Shown: positions 37,302 to 46,512 of the stretch, one piece after another
Position numbering within the stretch: the first letter of the stretch is position 1
How the letters are laid out: each line of letters starts with the position of its first letter
Assembly (NCBI RefSeq): GCF_045348435.1
Contig: NZ_CP157484.1
Location: 2,542,001-2,606,000 of the forward strand
Length of the DNA: 64,000 nt
Direction of reading: 5' to 3'
DNA from: Alsobacter sp045348435
GTDB lineage: Bacteria > Pseudomonadota > Alphaproteobacteria > Rhizobiales > Beijerinckiaceae
Made by a program: the position numbers and the translations under genes
The notes under the pieces: generated by a model
What the model was told of the DNA's origin: nothing
The model's input: the letters and a program-made list of their open reading frames with translations, nothing else
The model's database searches: none

Positions 37302-37420
37302 GACGGCCCCTGGCGACTGGCGCTTTTCTCGCGTTCCGATCCTCGATCCTTGCGCATGCGCGAGTGTCGCAGCCTCCCGGATGGTCGGAAGTGCCCTATC
37401 GCACCCCGGGCCAGCCTGCG

Positions 37421-40066
37421 TCAGTGCGGCTCCCCGGCCGAGGACCACTCATAGGCGAAGTCGCGCCCCGCCATGGCGACGCTGGCGTGCGTCAGCTTCT
37501 CCCTGGCGAGGGAGCGTTTCAGGAACTCGCGCGACAGGGCCGGCAGCAGCGTGTTGGTGATGATGTTGTCGATCACGCGGCCGCCGGAATCCGGATCGTT
37601 GCAGAGCGACACGATGTGATCCACGACGGCCCCGTCATAGCTGAACGTGGCCCCGTGGTTCTGCGCGATCCGCTTGCCGATCCGGTCGAGCTGGAGGCGA
37701 ACGATGCCCGACAGCATGTCCGGCGAGAGCGGGTAGTACGGGATGGTCACGATGCGCCCCAGCAGGGCGGGCGGGAACACCTTGAGAAGCTCCGGCTTCA
37801 ACGCCGAGGCGAGCGCTTCCGGATCGTGACCGTAGGTTTCGTCCTGCGCCAGCTCCATCAGGAGGTCCGTCCCGACATTCGACGTCAGGATGATGAGCGT
37901 GTTCTTGAAGTCGATCCGGCGCCCCGTGCCGTCCTCCATCTGGCCCTTGTCGAAGACCTGGAAGAACAGCTCGTGCACGTCCGGATGGGCCTTCTCCACC
38001 TCGTCGAGAAGGATGACGCTGTAGGGCTTGCGGCGCACCGCCTCGGTCAGGCGCCCGCCTTCGCCATAGCCCACATAGCCCGGAGGGGCGCCCTTCAGGG
38101 TGGAGACCGTATGGGCTTCCTGGAACTCGGACATGTTGATGGTGATGATGTTCTGCTCGCCCCCGTAGAGCGCCTCCGCCAGCGCCAGCGCGGTCTCCGT
38201 CTTGCCGACGCCGGAGGGCCCGCACAGCATGAAGACGCCGATCGGCTTGTTGGGGTTGTCGAGCCTGGCCCGGTTCGTCTCGATGCGCTTGGAGATCATC
38301 GCCAGCCCATGAGACTGGCCCACGACCCGGCGGTTGAGGATCTCGGGAAGGCGAAGGACGGTTTCGATCTCGTCCTTCACCATGCGGCCGACCGGGATGC
38401 CGGTCCAGTCCGACACCACCGACGCGACCGCCGCCTCGTCAACATGGGCGTAGACCATGCGGTCCTCGGGGCTGATGCCCTCCAGCGCGGCGAACTGGTC
38501 CTTCAGCTTCTCACGCGCGCTTTCGCCGTCCGCCTCCGGATCGGCCAGGATGTCGCGCAGCGACCTCACCTCCTCGACGACCGCCCGCTCCGCCTCCCAG
38601 CCGGCCTGGAGCGTCGCGAGCTCCTCCTTCATCCGCGCCGTCGTGCGGTCGATCTCGTCGATCCGCTCGTCGCTTTGCGACCCGAGGTCACGGTCGGACA
38701 AGAGCGCCGCCTTCTCCTGCTCCAGCGCCTCGATCGCCGCCGTCGCGTCAGCGATGGAGGCTGGGGTCGTCGACTGGCTGATCGCCACCCGGGCGCAGGA
38801 GGTGTCGAGCAGGCTCACCGCCTTGTCGGGAAGCTGCCGCGCCGGGATGTAACGGCTGGAGAGCTGCACCGCCGCCACGATGGCGGCGTCCGAGATCCGG
38901 ACCTTGTGGTGCTTCTCCATCGGCCCGATGAGCCCCCTGAGCATGGTGCAGCAGGTGGCGATGTCGGGCTCGCCGACCTGGATCGGCTGGAACCGGCGCG
39001 TCAGGGCCGGGTCCTTCTCGAAATATTGGCGGTACTCGGACCAGGTCGTCGCCGCGATGGTGCGCAGCGTTCCGCGCGCCAGCGCCGGCTTCAGCAGGTT
39101 GGCCGCATCTCCCGTTCCGGCCTGCCCGCCGGCGCCGATCAGCGTATGGGCCTCGTCGATGAACAGGATGGTGGGCGTCGGCGACGACTGGACCTCGTCG
39201 ATGACCGAGCGCAGGCGCTGCTCGAATTCGCCCTTCATCGACGCTCCCGCCTGCATCAGCCCCACATCGAGCACGCAGAGCCTCACCCCTTGCAGGGCGG
39301 GCGGCACGTCGCCGGACGCGATCCGCTGGGCGAAGCCCTCCACGATGGCGGTTTTGCCCACGCCGGCCTCGCCGGTCAGGATCGGATTGTTCTGGCGCCG
39401 GCGCATGAGCACGTCGATGACCTGGCGGATCTCGTCGTCGCGCCCGAGCACCGGGTCCATCTCGCCGGCCGCGGCCTTGGCCGTCAGGTCCTGCGAGAAG
39501 CGGTCGAGCGCCGTCGTCCCCTTGGGACTGTCGGCGCCCGGCGTCCCGGCCGCCCGCAGGCCGGAGCCGTCGATCGGCCGCAGGTTCTCCTCCTGCGACC
39601 CTGACCAGATCGTGCGGTGCTCCGCCGCGAGGACATCGACGTTGATCTTCTCGAACTCGCGCGACAGCGCATGGAAGGCCCGCCGCAGGTCGTTCGACTT
39701 CAGCCCCCCGACCAGCATGTGGCCCGTGCGGATCTGGGTCTCGCCAAAGAACAGCGTGGCGTAGTGCCAGCCGCGATCGAGGAGATCGATGACGGTGTTG
39801 GAGAAGCCCGGCATCTCGGTCTCGTTGCGCCGGAAGCCGTCCGTCACGCGGGCGATGTCGTCCAGGAGCTTCGCCCGGTCCAGCTTGAAGAAATCGGCCG
39901 TCAGGCCGAGGTCGAGATCCTCCATCTGCAACAGGTGCAGGAGCCAGTGGGCGAGCTCGACATTGCGCACCCCTTGGCTCTTGGCCTGGCGGAGCGCCAT
40001 GAAGAACGCCTCATAGGCGGGGCGATTGAGCTTTCCGGCGACCGATTCAAGGCTGATGTCGACCAT
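37421..40066 (-). CDS. clpV: T6SS sheath-disassembly ATPase ClpV (TssH)
   Basis: This AAA+ ATPase of 881 residues recycles the contracted TssB/TssC sheath. It has an N-terminal Clp repeat domain (VDISLESVAGKLNRPAYEAF) that recognises TssC. The first AAA domain has Walker A GEAGVGKTA (about 232-240) and Walker B ILFIDEAHTL. A middle coiled-coil domain follows, then the second AAA domain with GPSGVGKTETA and VILLDEVEKAHPDV. The ATG at 40066 lies 8 nt after the tssG stop, with GTGAGG as ribosome binding site overlapping that stop. It is the last gene of the minus-strand T6SS arm. Confidence 0.96.
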   Translation of the reverse strand: MVDISLESVAGKLNRPAYEAFFMALRQAKSQGVRNVELAHWLLHLLQMEDLDLGLTADFFKLDRAKLLDDIARVTDGFRRNETEMPGFSNTVIDLLDRGWHYATLFFGETQIRTGHMLVGGLKSNDLRRAFHALSREFEKINVDVLAAEHRTIWSGSQEENLRPIDGSGLRAAGTPGADSPKGTTALDRFSQDLTAKAAAGEMDPVLGRDDEIRQVIDVLMRRRQNNPILTGEAGVGKTAIVEGFAQRIASGDVPPALQGVRLCVLDVGLMQAGASMKGEFEQRLRSVIDEVQSSPTPTILFIDEAHTLIGAGGQAGTGDAANLLKPALARGTLRTIAATTWSEYRQYFEKDPALTRRFQPIQVGEPDIATCCTMLRGLIGPMEKHHKVRISDAAIVAAVQLSSRYIPARQLPDKAVSLLDTSCARVAISQSTTPASIADATAAIEALEQEKAALLSDRDLGSQSDERIDEIDRTTARMKEELATLQAGWEAERAVVEEVRSLRDILADPEADGESAREKLKDQFAALEGISPEDRMVYAHVDEAAVASVVSDWTGIPVGRMVKDEIETVLRLPEILNRRVVGQSHGLAMISKRIETNRARLDNPNKPIGVFMLCGPSGVGKTETALALAEALYGGEQNIITINMSEFQEAHTVSTLKGAPPGYVGYGEGGRLTEAVRRKPYSVILLDEVEKAHPDVHELFFQVFDKGQMEDGTGRRIDFKNTLIILTSNVGTDLLMELAQDETYGHDPEALASALKPELLKVFPPALLGRIVTIPYYPLSPDMLSGIVRLQLDRIGKRIAQNHGATFSYDGAVVDHIVSLCNDPDSGGRVIDNIITNTLLPALSREFLKRSLAREKLTHASVAMAGRDFAYEWSSAGEPH

Positions 40067-40074
40067 GGGGAACC

Positions 40075-41193
40075 TCACTCGCGTGTGCGCCGACGCCTCG
40101 CCACCCGTTCTGCCGGGCTGAAGCGTGCGTCGGTCCTGATCTCATCCGGCCCATAGTCAGGGGCCATCCAGGTGGTCCAGCCGAGCGCTCCGGACATGCC
40201 GAGCCTGACCGGCTCGACCCGGGCGGCCGGCAGGGCGAGTTCGACGTCCCACTCCAGCTCGTCGCCCAGATAGAAGAAAACGAAGTCGACCAGCCGCTCG
40301 CAGGTCGGCGCGTCCGGCAAAAACCGCGCATAGGCGTCGAGATCATCGACGAAGATGCGGATCCGGATCTTGTCCTGCACGCTGAAGGAGGACTGGCCGA
40401 GCAGCAGGTCGCCGCCGAGCCCGCTGTTGCGGGAGCCGAGGAACGAGCGCTCGCTCTTCTCGAATTCCAGCCAAGTCCCGATGAACTCGTCGACTTCCGC
40501 CCTGACGCCGAAAAGCCCGGCGATCGCGTTGCGCAGCCGCGACGCCGACTTCGCCTTCGGCCCGAGCAGACCCGCATAGAGCGCCACGCCGTCCGGCTTG
40601 TGCGCGCAGTCGTCGAAGGGCGGCGATCCGCTGCCGATGGCGGTCTCGATGTAGTCGCGGAAGCGGTCGAAATCCGGCCTGTCATTGTGGACGATCGGGC
40701 GCGCGTCCGCCCAGGCGCGGTAGAAGAGTTGCAGGAAGCGATGATTGAAGAGGTCGAGGAAGCGCGGGAAGGCGTGATCGTGCGCCTGCGCATACGCGAA
40801 GGCTTCCTCGGTCACCGCCAGGGGCAGCGCGCCCTGCGGTCCGAGAAGGCCGAGGAAGCGCGAGAAAATGAGGATCCGCTTGCGGGTGGCGTCCCGCTCG
40901 ACCTCCACTCGCGACAGGTTGGAGGCCGGGAATTCCAGGTGCGGCTCCTGGCCAAAGGACAGAAAGTGCTCGGCGCCGTTGAGAACGATGACTTCGTCCC
41001 GCCGGGACGCGCTGTCCCCGATCCGGGGCCGGGGCTCGACCACATGCGTCTCAGGCTCGCCGTCCGGGCCTGGTTCCGCCTCCAGCGGTCCCCTGACGCT
41101 CTGCCGAAGCCCGAGGCTGCGCTCGATGCGGCGCATGGAATCGAGGAAATCGAACCGGTGCGGCTCCTGCTCCATGTCCTCCAGATAGGTCAT
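40075..41193 (-). CDS. tssG: T6SS baseplate subunit TssG
   Basis: TssG of 372 residues forms the TssE-F-G-K wedge of the T6SS baseplate. Family landmarks are DFLDSMRRIERSLGL near the N-terminus, EVERDATRKRILIFSRFLGL followed by LGPQGALPL, the segment FNHRFLQLFYRAWADARP, and GARVEPVRLG near the end. The ATG at 41193 overlaps the tssF stop by 4 nt (ATGA), so translation is coupled. Longer upstream frames run through tssF and are shadows. It is followed 8 nt later by clpV. Confidence 0.94.
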   Translation of the reverse strand: MTYLEDMEQEPHRFDFLDSMRRIERSLGLRQSVRGPLEAEPGPDGEPETHVVEPRPRIGDSASRRDEVIVLNGAEHFLSFGQEPHLEFPASNLSRVEVERDATRKRILIFSRFLGLLGPQGALPLAVTEEAFAYAQAHDHAFPRFLDLFNHRFLQLFYRAWADARPIVHNDRPDFDRFRDYIETAIGSGSPPFDDCAHKPDGVALYAGLLGPKAKSASRLRNAIAGLFGVRAEVDEFIGTWLEFEKSERSFLGSRNSGLGGDLLLGQSSFSVQDKIRIRIFVDDLDAYARFLPDAPTCERLVDFVFFYLGDELEWDVELALPAARVEPVRLGMSGALGWTTWMAPDYGPDEIRTDARFSPAERVARRRRTRE

Positions 41194-43151
41194 AGCGGCC
41201 GCCTCGAACCGATGCGGGCCGGCCAGCGCATGATTTCGCCCCGCTCGACCGTGCGCAGCACGAGCTGGGTGAAGTGGTTGAAGGCGGCGTAATCGGAATA
41301 GAAGCGTTCGAGGACGCACCCGAGCAGAAACGCTCCGCTGCCCTCGAAGGCCTTGTCGTCGATGGTCACGGAGATCTCCGCGCCCCGCGCCGGCCCGATG
41401 CCGCCCTTCTGCCGCAGGCGCCGGACCACCGGACGGCTCTCGACCAGCTTGATTCCGCGGATCCGGCGTTCCACGGCGCTGTCCGCGACATCCGCGAACA
41501 TCGACAGGATCTCCCGCAGGGCCTGCGCGTTCTTGCCCGCCCCGTGCTCGACGAGGCCCAGATGGTTCAGCGCCAGCATGTTGATCAGGCGCCAGACGAC
41601 CACGCCGGTGTGCGCGTTCTCGGTCCGGCTGCGCAGATGCGACGCGACTGGCTCGCGCGGCGGCGTCGGCCCGGCGACGCACTTCACCTGCAGGGTGATG
41701 TCGTCGGCGAGATGAAAATCGGCCTGTCCCTGGCTGACCGGCATGTGCTCCGTCAGATGCCGGTTGGAGCACAGGGCCCGCACGCTGAGCTCCGCCACGG
41801 AGGCGCGGTCGTGCATGAAGGCCGGCTCGCCGATCGAGATGAACATGTCCGAGCCGACATAGTTGGAGGTCGCGCCATATTTGCGCTCCTCCCCGGTCCG
41901 CCGCCTGGGCAGCCGGCGCAGCGTGTAGCAGAGCTCGCCGGCGCTCCGGCCGTCGCTGGCGGGCGAGTAGAGCGGCCTCACTGGCGCCTTCTCGGAGCCC
42001 CCCGCGTAATGGGCGTAGACGTCCAGGATCCGGTGCGGCTCGAAGTCGAGGTAGCGGCTCCGGTCCGGGACGACCTGAAACTCATACTGGCTCGCCTTGA
42101 CCGGGATCCGGTCGGTCGTCATCTCGAACAGGTTGACCGCAGGCGCGGCGTAGAGGGCGAACATGTCGGGCTGCACGGCCGCCGACAGCCGCGCATTGAC
42201 CTCGTCGAAGCCGAAGATCACGTCGACCTGCCTCACCGGGAGCCTGCACAGGACCTCGTCCAGCTTGCCGAGGGTGAAGCCCAGGAACTTGCGGGGAAAG
42301 ACGAAGAACTCGTTCAAGAGGTCGAAGCCGCGGAACACGCGGTTGTCCGTCGGCAGCAGCGAATCCGCTTCGTCAAAGCCCACGCTGTCGAGGGAGCCCG
42401 CCGGCGCGGGCGCGACGACCGGGTTGCCGAAAGCGTCGGCGTAGCGAAACCACACGCCCCGGCAATGCCCCAGCATCTGCTCGCACAGGGCGTCGCAGTC
42501 GGGCTCGGGCCCTGTGAGGTAGATCGGCAACTCGCGCGCGCCGCAGCCGGCGAACCAGTGGTCCGGGCGCGTCGCGGCCTCGGCGGCCGACGCCTCGTCC
42601 TCGACCCGCCCCGTGGTGCGGACCGTGAGCGACAGCCGCAGCCCCGCGATGACCCCTCGCCCGCCCGGAACGCCCGCGGCCTGCGCGGCGCTGGGCGAGG
42701 AGAAGTACTCCGCCCCGGTGAGCTCGAAGGGCCACAGCGTGACGGGCGCGGTCGTCCTGAAGCGGCACGAGACCCGGCGTTCGAGTTCGACATAGGCCGC
42801 GTCCAGCGCGGATCGCCGCGGGATCGTGCGTCCCTCGCGCAACGCCGGGTCTCCATAGGGCGGAGCGACGGCGACCAGCATCGCGGACGGTGTCGGGGCC
42901 AGGAAATGCGGGACCAGCTGCTCGAGCAGGTTGTTGGTGAACTCCGGAAACTCGTGCTTGATCTTAAGCTGCACCCGCGCCGCCAGGAACGCGGAGCCCT
43001 CGAGCAGGCCCGCCACCATCGGGTCCGTCCTGTCCCGCAGGATCCCCCCGAGCCGCCCGGCGATGCCGGGATACTCCTCGGAAAATTCGGCCGCATGCTC
43101 GTAGAGGAGCTCGAGCTCGCGGTTGTAGAGGTCGAGGAACTCCCGATCCAT
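41190..43151 (-). CDS. tssF: T6SS baseplate subunit TssF (VasA)
   Basis: This is the largest baseplate wedge protein, 653 residues, the usual size. It opens with MDREFLDLYNRELELLYEHA and EYPGIAGRLGGILRDRTDP, a strongly conserved start, followed by ARVQLKIKHEFPEFTNNLLE and later ISIGEPAFMHDRASVAELSV. TssF docks TssG and TssE around the VgrG spike. It is coupled to tssE upstream (4-nt gap) and tssG downstream (4-nt overlap), giving the conserved tssE-F-G block. Confidence 0.96.
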   Translation of the reverse strand: MDREFLDLYNRELELLYEHAAEFSEEYPGIAGRLGGILRDRTDPMVAGLLEGSAFLAARVQLKIKHEFPEFTNNLLEQLVPHFLAPTPSAMLVAVAPPYGDPALREGRTIPRRSALDAAYVELERRVSCRFRTTAPVTLWPFELTGAEYFSSPSAAQAAGVPGGRGVIAGLRLSLTVRTTGRVEDEASAAEAATRPDHWFAGCGARELPIYLTGPEPDCDALCEQMLGHCRGVWFRYADAFGNPVVAPAPAGSLDSVGFDEADSLLPTDNRVFRGFDLLNEFFVFPRKFLGFTLGKLDEVLCRLPVRQVDVIFGFDEVNARLSAAVQPDMFALYAAPAVNLFEMTTDRIPVKASQYEFQVVPDRSRYLDFEPHRILDVYAHYAGGSEKAPVRPLYSPASDGRSAGELCYTLRRLPRRRTGEERKYGATSNYVGSDMFISIGEPAFMHDRASVAELSVRALCSNRHLTEHMPVSQGQADFHLADDITLQVKCVAGPTPPREPVASHLRSRTENAHTGVVVWRLINMLALNHLGLVEHGAGKNAQALREILSMFADVADSAVERRIRGIKLVESRPVVRRLRQKGGIGPARGAEISVTIDDKAFEGSGAFLLGCVLERFYSDYAAFNHFTQLVLRTVERGEIMRWPARIGSRRPL

Positions 43152-43155
43152 GGGC

Positions 43156-43689
43156 CTATAACCGGTCGATCTGGATCTTGCCGGTCGTCAGGTCGACGTC
43201 GGCGACGAATTCCAGCGGAAGGTTGAGGGGCTCGCATTGGAGGTCGCTCTGGACGATGTAGCGGATCTTCAGCTCGTCCTCGTCGACGGACTTGTCGCGC
43301 GTCACCCTCAGGCTCGCGGTGAGCAGGCGCGGCTCGAAGAGGCGCAGGATGCGCTCGATCTCCACGTCGAGGTCGGAGGCCGCCAGCTCGTCGATCGTGC
43401 GATGCGCGATGTCCGGGAAGCCATAGTTCAGCACCGACCGCTTCACGGCCGGGAAGTCGGAGAGGTCGATGGTGGATTCCATCGCCACGCAGTTCAGCAG
43501 GGTCTCCAGATCGCGCGACACCTCCCGCCGCAGGTCGCGCTCGGTGATGGCGACCCTCTGCGACATGCGCGAGCGCGCCGCGTTCAGGCGTCCCTTCGCC
43601 GAGGCCTTCGCGTCTCGCGCGGCGTGAGCCGCCCTGAACACGAACATCAAGGGAGGGCTGAGCCGGTTCTTGCGTGTGGCGTCGACCAT
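43156..43689 (-). CDS. tssE: T6SS baseplate protein TssE (gp25-like)
   Basis: TssE of 177 residues resembles phage T4 gp25 and initiates sheath polymerisation on the baseplate. RDLRREVSRDLETLLNCVAM with LSDFPAVKRSVLNYGFPDIA is the conserved core, and DVEIERILRLFEPRLLTASL includes the EPR motif typical of gp25-like proteins. The N-terminus is basic and a little longer than usual. The ATG at 43689 follows CAGGAGC; a TTG at 43707 is in frame but lacks a good site. Confidence 0.93.
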   Translation of the reverse strand: MVDATRKNRLSPPLMFVFRAAHAARDAKASAKGRLNAARSRMSQRVAITERDLRREVSRDLETLLNCVAMESTIDLSDFPAVKRSVLNYGFPDIAHRTIDELAASDLDVEIERILRLFEPRLLTASLRVTRDKSVDEDELKIRYIVQSDLQCEPLNLPLEFVADVDLTTGKIQIDRL

Positions 43690-43741
43690 GTCAGCGCTCC
43701 TGGCCAAGCTCCGGAGAAGACCCCGACGCCGGTGGCGAAGT

Positions 43742-44242
43742 TCAACGGTTCGAGTCGAGTTCGTCGCTGAACGTCACCGCGCCGGTCCCGCCGCCGCTGC
43801 GATGCTGCTCGGTGTATTCGACGTCGATTTTGCGGAAATTGATGGAGAACTCGTCACGCGGGATGGTCCCGAACTCGTCGTCCAGCTCTTCACCACAAAT
43901 CTTGTAGGACGAGATGTAGGCGTCCGACAGAATGAGCCTGTAATAGATCAGGGGCTTTCCGTCGGCGTCCTTGTCGCCCGCCTTCTCCACGGTGAGCGTC
44001 GCCTTCTTGATCTTGCCGTTGGTGGCCAGCAATTGCTGGATCGACGGGCTGGATCGGTCGACCAGCTTGGTGAAGGTGACGTCCGTATATCGCCGGCGCT
44101 GAGATGCCTGCCCGGAGGCCCCGTCGCGCGCGACCTCGACGCCGAACTCGAAGGAGCGGACCTCAATCTGGTCCGTCTTCCCGTCGCGCTTCATCTCGCC
44201 GCGGACGCTTTCGATGGTCAGCTGGTAATTCGTCTGCGTCAT
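43742..44242 (-). CDS. second Hcp-family protein (TssD paralogue)
   Basis: This Hcp-like protein has 166 residues and differs clearly from the Hcp encoded next to it. It opens MTQTNYQLTIESVRGEMKRD and shows the Hcp beta-barrel landmarks: VRSFEFGVEVARDG, TDVTFTKLVDRSSPSIQQLL, ATLTVEKAGDKDADGKP, and DEFSINFRKIDVEYTEQ. Hcp hexamers stack as the inner tube and can carry effectors. Two Hcp types in one cluster suggests specialised tubes or cargo. No C-terminal effector extension is present. The gene lies between hcp and tssE in the minus arm. Confidence 0.88.
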   Translation of the reverse strand: MTQTNYQLTIESVRGEMKRDGKTDQIEVRSFEFGVEVARDGASGQASQRRRYTDVTFTKLVDRSSPSIQQLLATNGKIKKATLTVEKAGDKDADGKPLIYYRLILSDAYISSYKICGEELDDEFGTIPRDEFSINFRKIDVEYTEQHRSGGGTGAVTFSDELDSNR

Positions 44243-44366
44243 GTCGCGACCTGCCTGAAGCGCGCCCGCCCGCGATGGGCGGACCGGCCCCGCGGAGGAG
44301 GCCGGAATGGGCTCGACCCGTCTGAGGGGGCGCGGCCGCGTGGCCGCCAGCCCCCCTCGATGGCGA

Positions 44367-44849
44367 TCAGACCTTCTCGTTCTTCTTCACGTCCCAGCCG
44401 ACGCGGCCGGCCGTCTCGCCCGTGCCGTCCTTCTTCTGCTCGAAATATTCCTGCTCGAACTTGGCGAAGTTCAAAGCCAGCGTCTCCATCGCCTTGTCGT
44501 CGTGCCCGGAGCCGGCGTAGTTGACGGCGCTGACGAGCACGTCCGTCAGCTTGATCTTCAGGTATTCGAGCGGCTTGTCGCCGGCCTTGCGGAGCGTGAT
44601 GTAGCCGTTGGGAATGTGCTTGCCGCTGCAGCAGTTGTAGAAGAGGTCTGCCGATGCGCGGTCCACATGCTTGGTGATGTGGATGTCCTGGATATGGACC
44701 TTCCCGGTCCCGCCGCCGCCACCGGTGCCGTGCGACCCGACCTGCTGGGCACCCCACGTCACGGAATGAATGTCGATTTCGCCCGGATGCTTGCTGTCAT
44801 GGCTCTCGCCCTTGATGCCATCAAGCTTCAGGAACATGTCTACGGCCAT
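44367..44849 (-). CDS. hcp: T6SS inner tube protein Hcp (TssD)
   Basis: This canonical Hcp has 160 residues: MFLKLDGIKGESHDSKHPGE, IDIHSVTWGAQQ, VHIQDIHITKHVDRASADLF, and a late strand EYLKIKLTDVLVSAVNYAGS. It forms stacked hexameric rings expelled on sheath contraction and serves as the T6SS secretion marker. A strong CAGGAGTGG ribosome binding site precedes the ATG, fitting the high expression expected. It has 102 nt to tssC upstream and 124 nt to the second hcp gene, which leaves room for a promoter or processing site. Confidence 0.96.
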   Translation of the reverse strand: MAVDMFLKLDGIKGESHDSKHPGEIDIHSVTWGAQQVGSHGTGGGGGTGKVHIQDIHITKHVDRASADLFYNCCSGKHIPNGYITLRKAGDKPLEYLKIKLTDVLVSAVNYAGSGHDDKAMETLALNFAKFEQEYFEQKKDGTGETAGRVGWDVKKNEKV

Positions 44850-44951
44850 TTTCCACTCCTGTTTTGCGGCTCAGCCGCCGTCCGGTGCGACCATGAAGGT
44901 CATCTTGATCATTCAGGAATTCGACTGCGGATTCTGTGCGAGCCCACACAA

Positions 44952-46448
44952 TCAACTTGCAGGCGCAGGAAGTCGAGAAACGAGGCGCAGCCCGATATCC
45001 ATGCCCTCCAGCTGGAAGTGCGGCCGGAGATTGAAGGTGGCCGAGTAGTAACCGGGATTTTCCTCGTTCGGCACGATGGTGATCTCGGCCCCGGCGAGCG
45101 GCCGCCGCGCTTTCGTCTCCTCCGACGACAGCGCCGGGTTGCCGTCCACATAGTCCTGGATCCAGTTGTGCAGCCAGCGCTGCAGCTCGTCCTGCTCCTT
45201 GTAGGACCCGACCTTGTCGCGGACCATGCATTTCAAGTAATGGGCGAAGCGGCAGACCGCGAACATGTAGGGCAGCCGGGCCGACAGGTTGCTGGACGCC
45301 GTCGCTTCCGGATTGTTCTGGTAGGCCTTGGGCCGGAAGACCGACTGCGCGCCGATGAAGGCCGCCTTGTCGGTGTTTTTGCGATGGATGAGCGGGATCA
45401 GCCCGGACTTGGCGAGTTCAGCCTCCCGGCGATCGCTGATGGCGATTTCGGTCGGGCATTTCAGGTCGACGCCGCCGTCGTCGGTCGGGAAGGTGTGGGT
45501 CGGCAGGTTCTGGACTTCGCCGCCCGACTGCACGCCCCGGATGCGGGAGCACCAGCCATATTCCTTGAAGGCCCGGTTGATGTTGGCCGCCATCGCGTAG
45601 GCGGCGTTCATCCAGGCGTATTTGTCGCCCTTGTGCCCGTCGGTGTCCTCCTCGAAGGCGAACTCCTCCACCGGGTCGGACTTCGCCCCGTAGGGCAGTC
45701 GGGACAGAACGCGCGGCAGGCATAGCCCGAGATACTTGGCGTCGTCGGAATCCCGCAGGCTCTTCCAGGCCGCATAGTCAGGCGTGTCGAACAGCTTGGA
45801 GAGGTCCCGGGGGTTGGCGAGCTCCGTCCAGCTGTCCATCCCCATCAGGATCGGGTCGGCCGCGGCGAAGAACGGCGCGTGGGCCGCCGCTGCGATCTTG
45901 CTGAGGTCGCGCATCAATTGCACGTCGGTCGCGCGGTGGCTGAAATAGTAGTCGCCGATGAGGCAGCCATAGGGTTGGCCGCCGAGCTGGCCGAACTCCT
46001 CCTCATAGATGCGCTTGAATAGCGGGCTCTGGTCCCAGGCCGCGTTCGGATACTGGCGCAGGTGGCGGTGAAGCTCGGATTTCGACGCGTTGAGGAAGCG
46101 GATCTTCAGCTGCGCGTCGGTCTCGGAGTTGTAGACGAGGTAATGAAGGCCGCGCCACGCGCTTTCCAGTTGCTGGAACTCCTTGGCGTGGACGATCTCG
46201 TTCATCTGGTCCGACAATTTCTTGTCGATCTGGGCGATCATCTCGGTGATCGTGTCCAGGACATCGTCCTTGATGAGGCTCGTGTCGGCGAGAGCCTGCT
46301 GGACGAGCGTCGTGACGGCGTTCTCGACCTCCGTCGCGGCGCGTTCGGTTCTGGGCTTGAAGCTCTGTTTCAGCACCGAGGCGAATTCATCCGCGGTCGT
46401 CGTCTCGACGGCCGGCGCCTTGTCCTGCTGGATCGTATGTTGTGCCAC
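44952..46448 (-). CDS. tssC: T6SS contractile sheath large subunit TssC
   Basis: TssC of 498 residues forms the contractile sheath with TssB. Conserved stretches include DKKLSDQMNEIVHAKEFQQL, ESAWRGLHYLVYNSET, FGQLGGQPYGCLIGDYYFSH, PFFAAADPILMGMDSW, and near the C-terminus LAGAEITIVPNEENPGYYSA. It starts with GTG at 46448 after GAGGCTGCC. Only one tssC is present; some T6SS have a second copy. ClpV recognises an N-terminal helix of this protein in other systems. Confidence 0.97.
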   Translation of the reverse strand: MAQHTIQQDKAPAVETTTADEFASVLKQSFKPRTERAATEVENAVTTLVQQALADTSLIKDDVLDTITEMIAQIDKKLSDQMNEIVHAKEFQQLESAWRGLHYLVYNSETDAQLKIRFLNASKSELHRHLRQYPNAAWDQSPLFKRIYEEEFGQLGGQPYGCLIGDYYFSHRATDVQLMRDLSKIAAAAHAPFFAAADPILMGMDSWTELANPRDLSKLFDTPDYAAWKSLRDSDDAKYLGLCLPRVLSRLPYGAKSDPVEEFAFEEDTDGHKGDKYAWMNAAYAMAANINRAFKEYGWCSRIRGVQSGGEVQNLPTHTFPTDDGGVDLKCPTEIAISDRREAELAKSGLIPLIHRKNTDKAAFIGAQSVFRPKAYQNNPEATASSNLSARLPYMFAVCRFAHYLKCMVRDKVGSYKEQDELQRWLHNWIQDYVDGNPALSSEETKARRPLAGAEITIVPNEENPGYYSATFNLRPHFQLEGMDIGLRLVSRLPAPAS

Positions 46449-46512
46449 GGCAGCCTCGCTTGTCGTGAAGGGGCGGCGATAAAGGGTGGATGCGGCGCTC
46501 CGGGCGCCGGGG

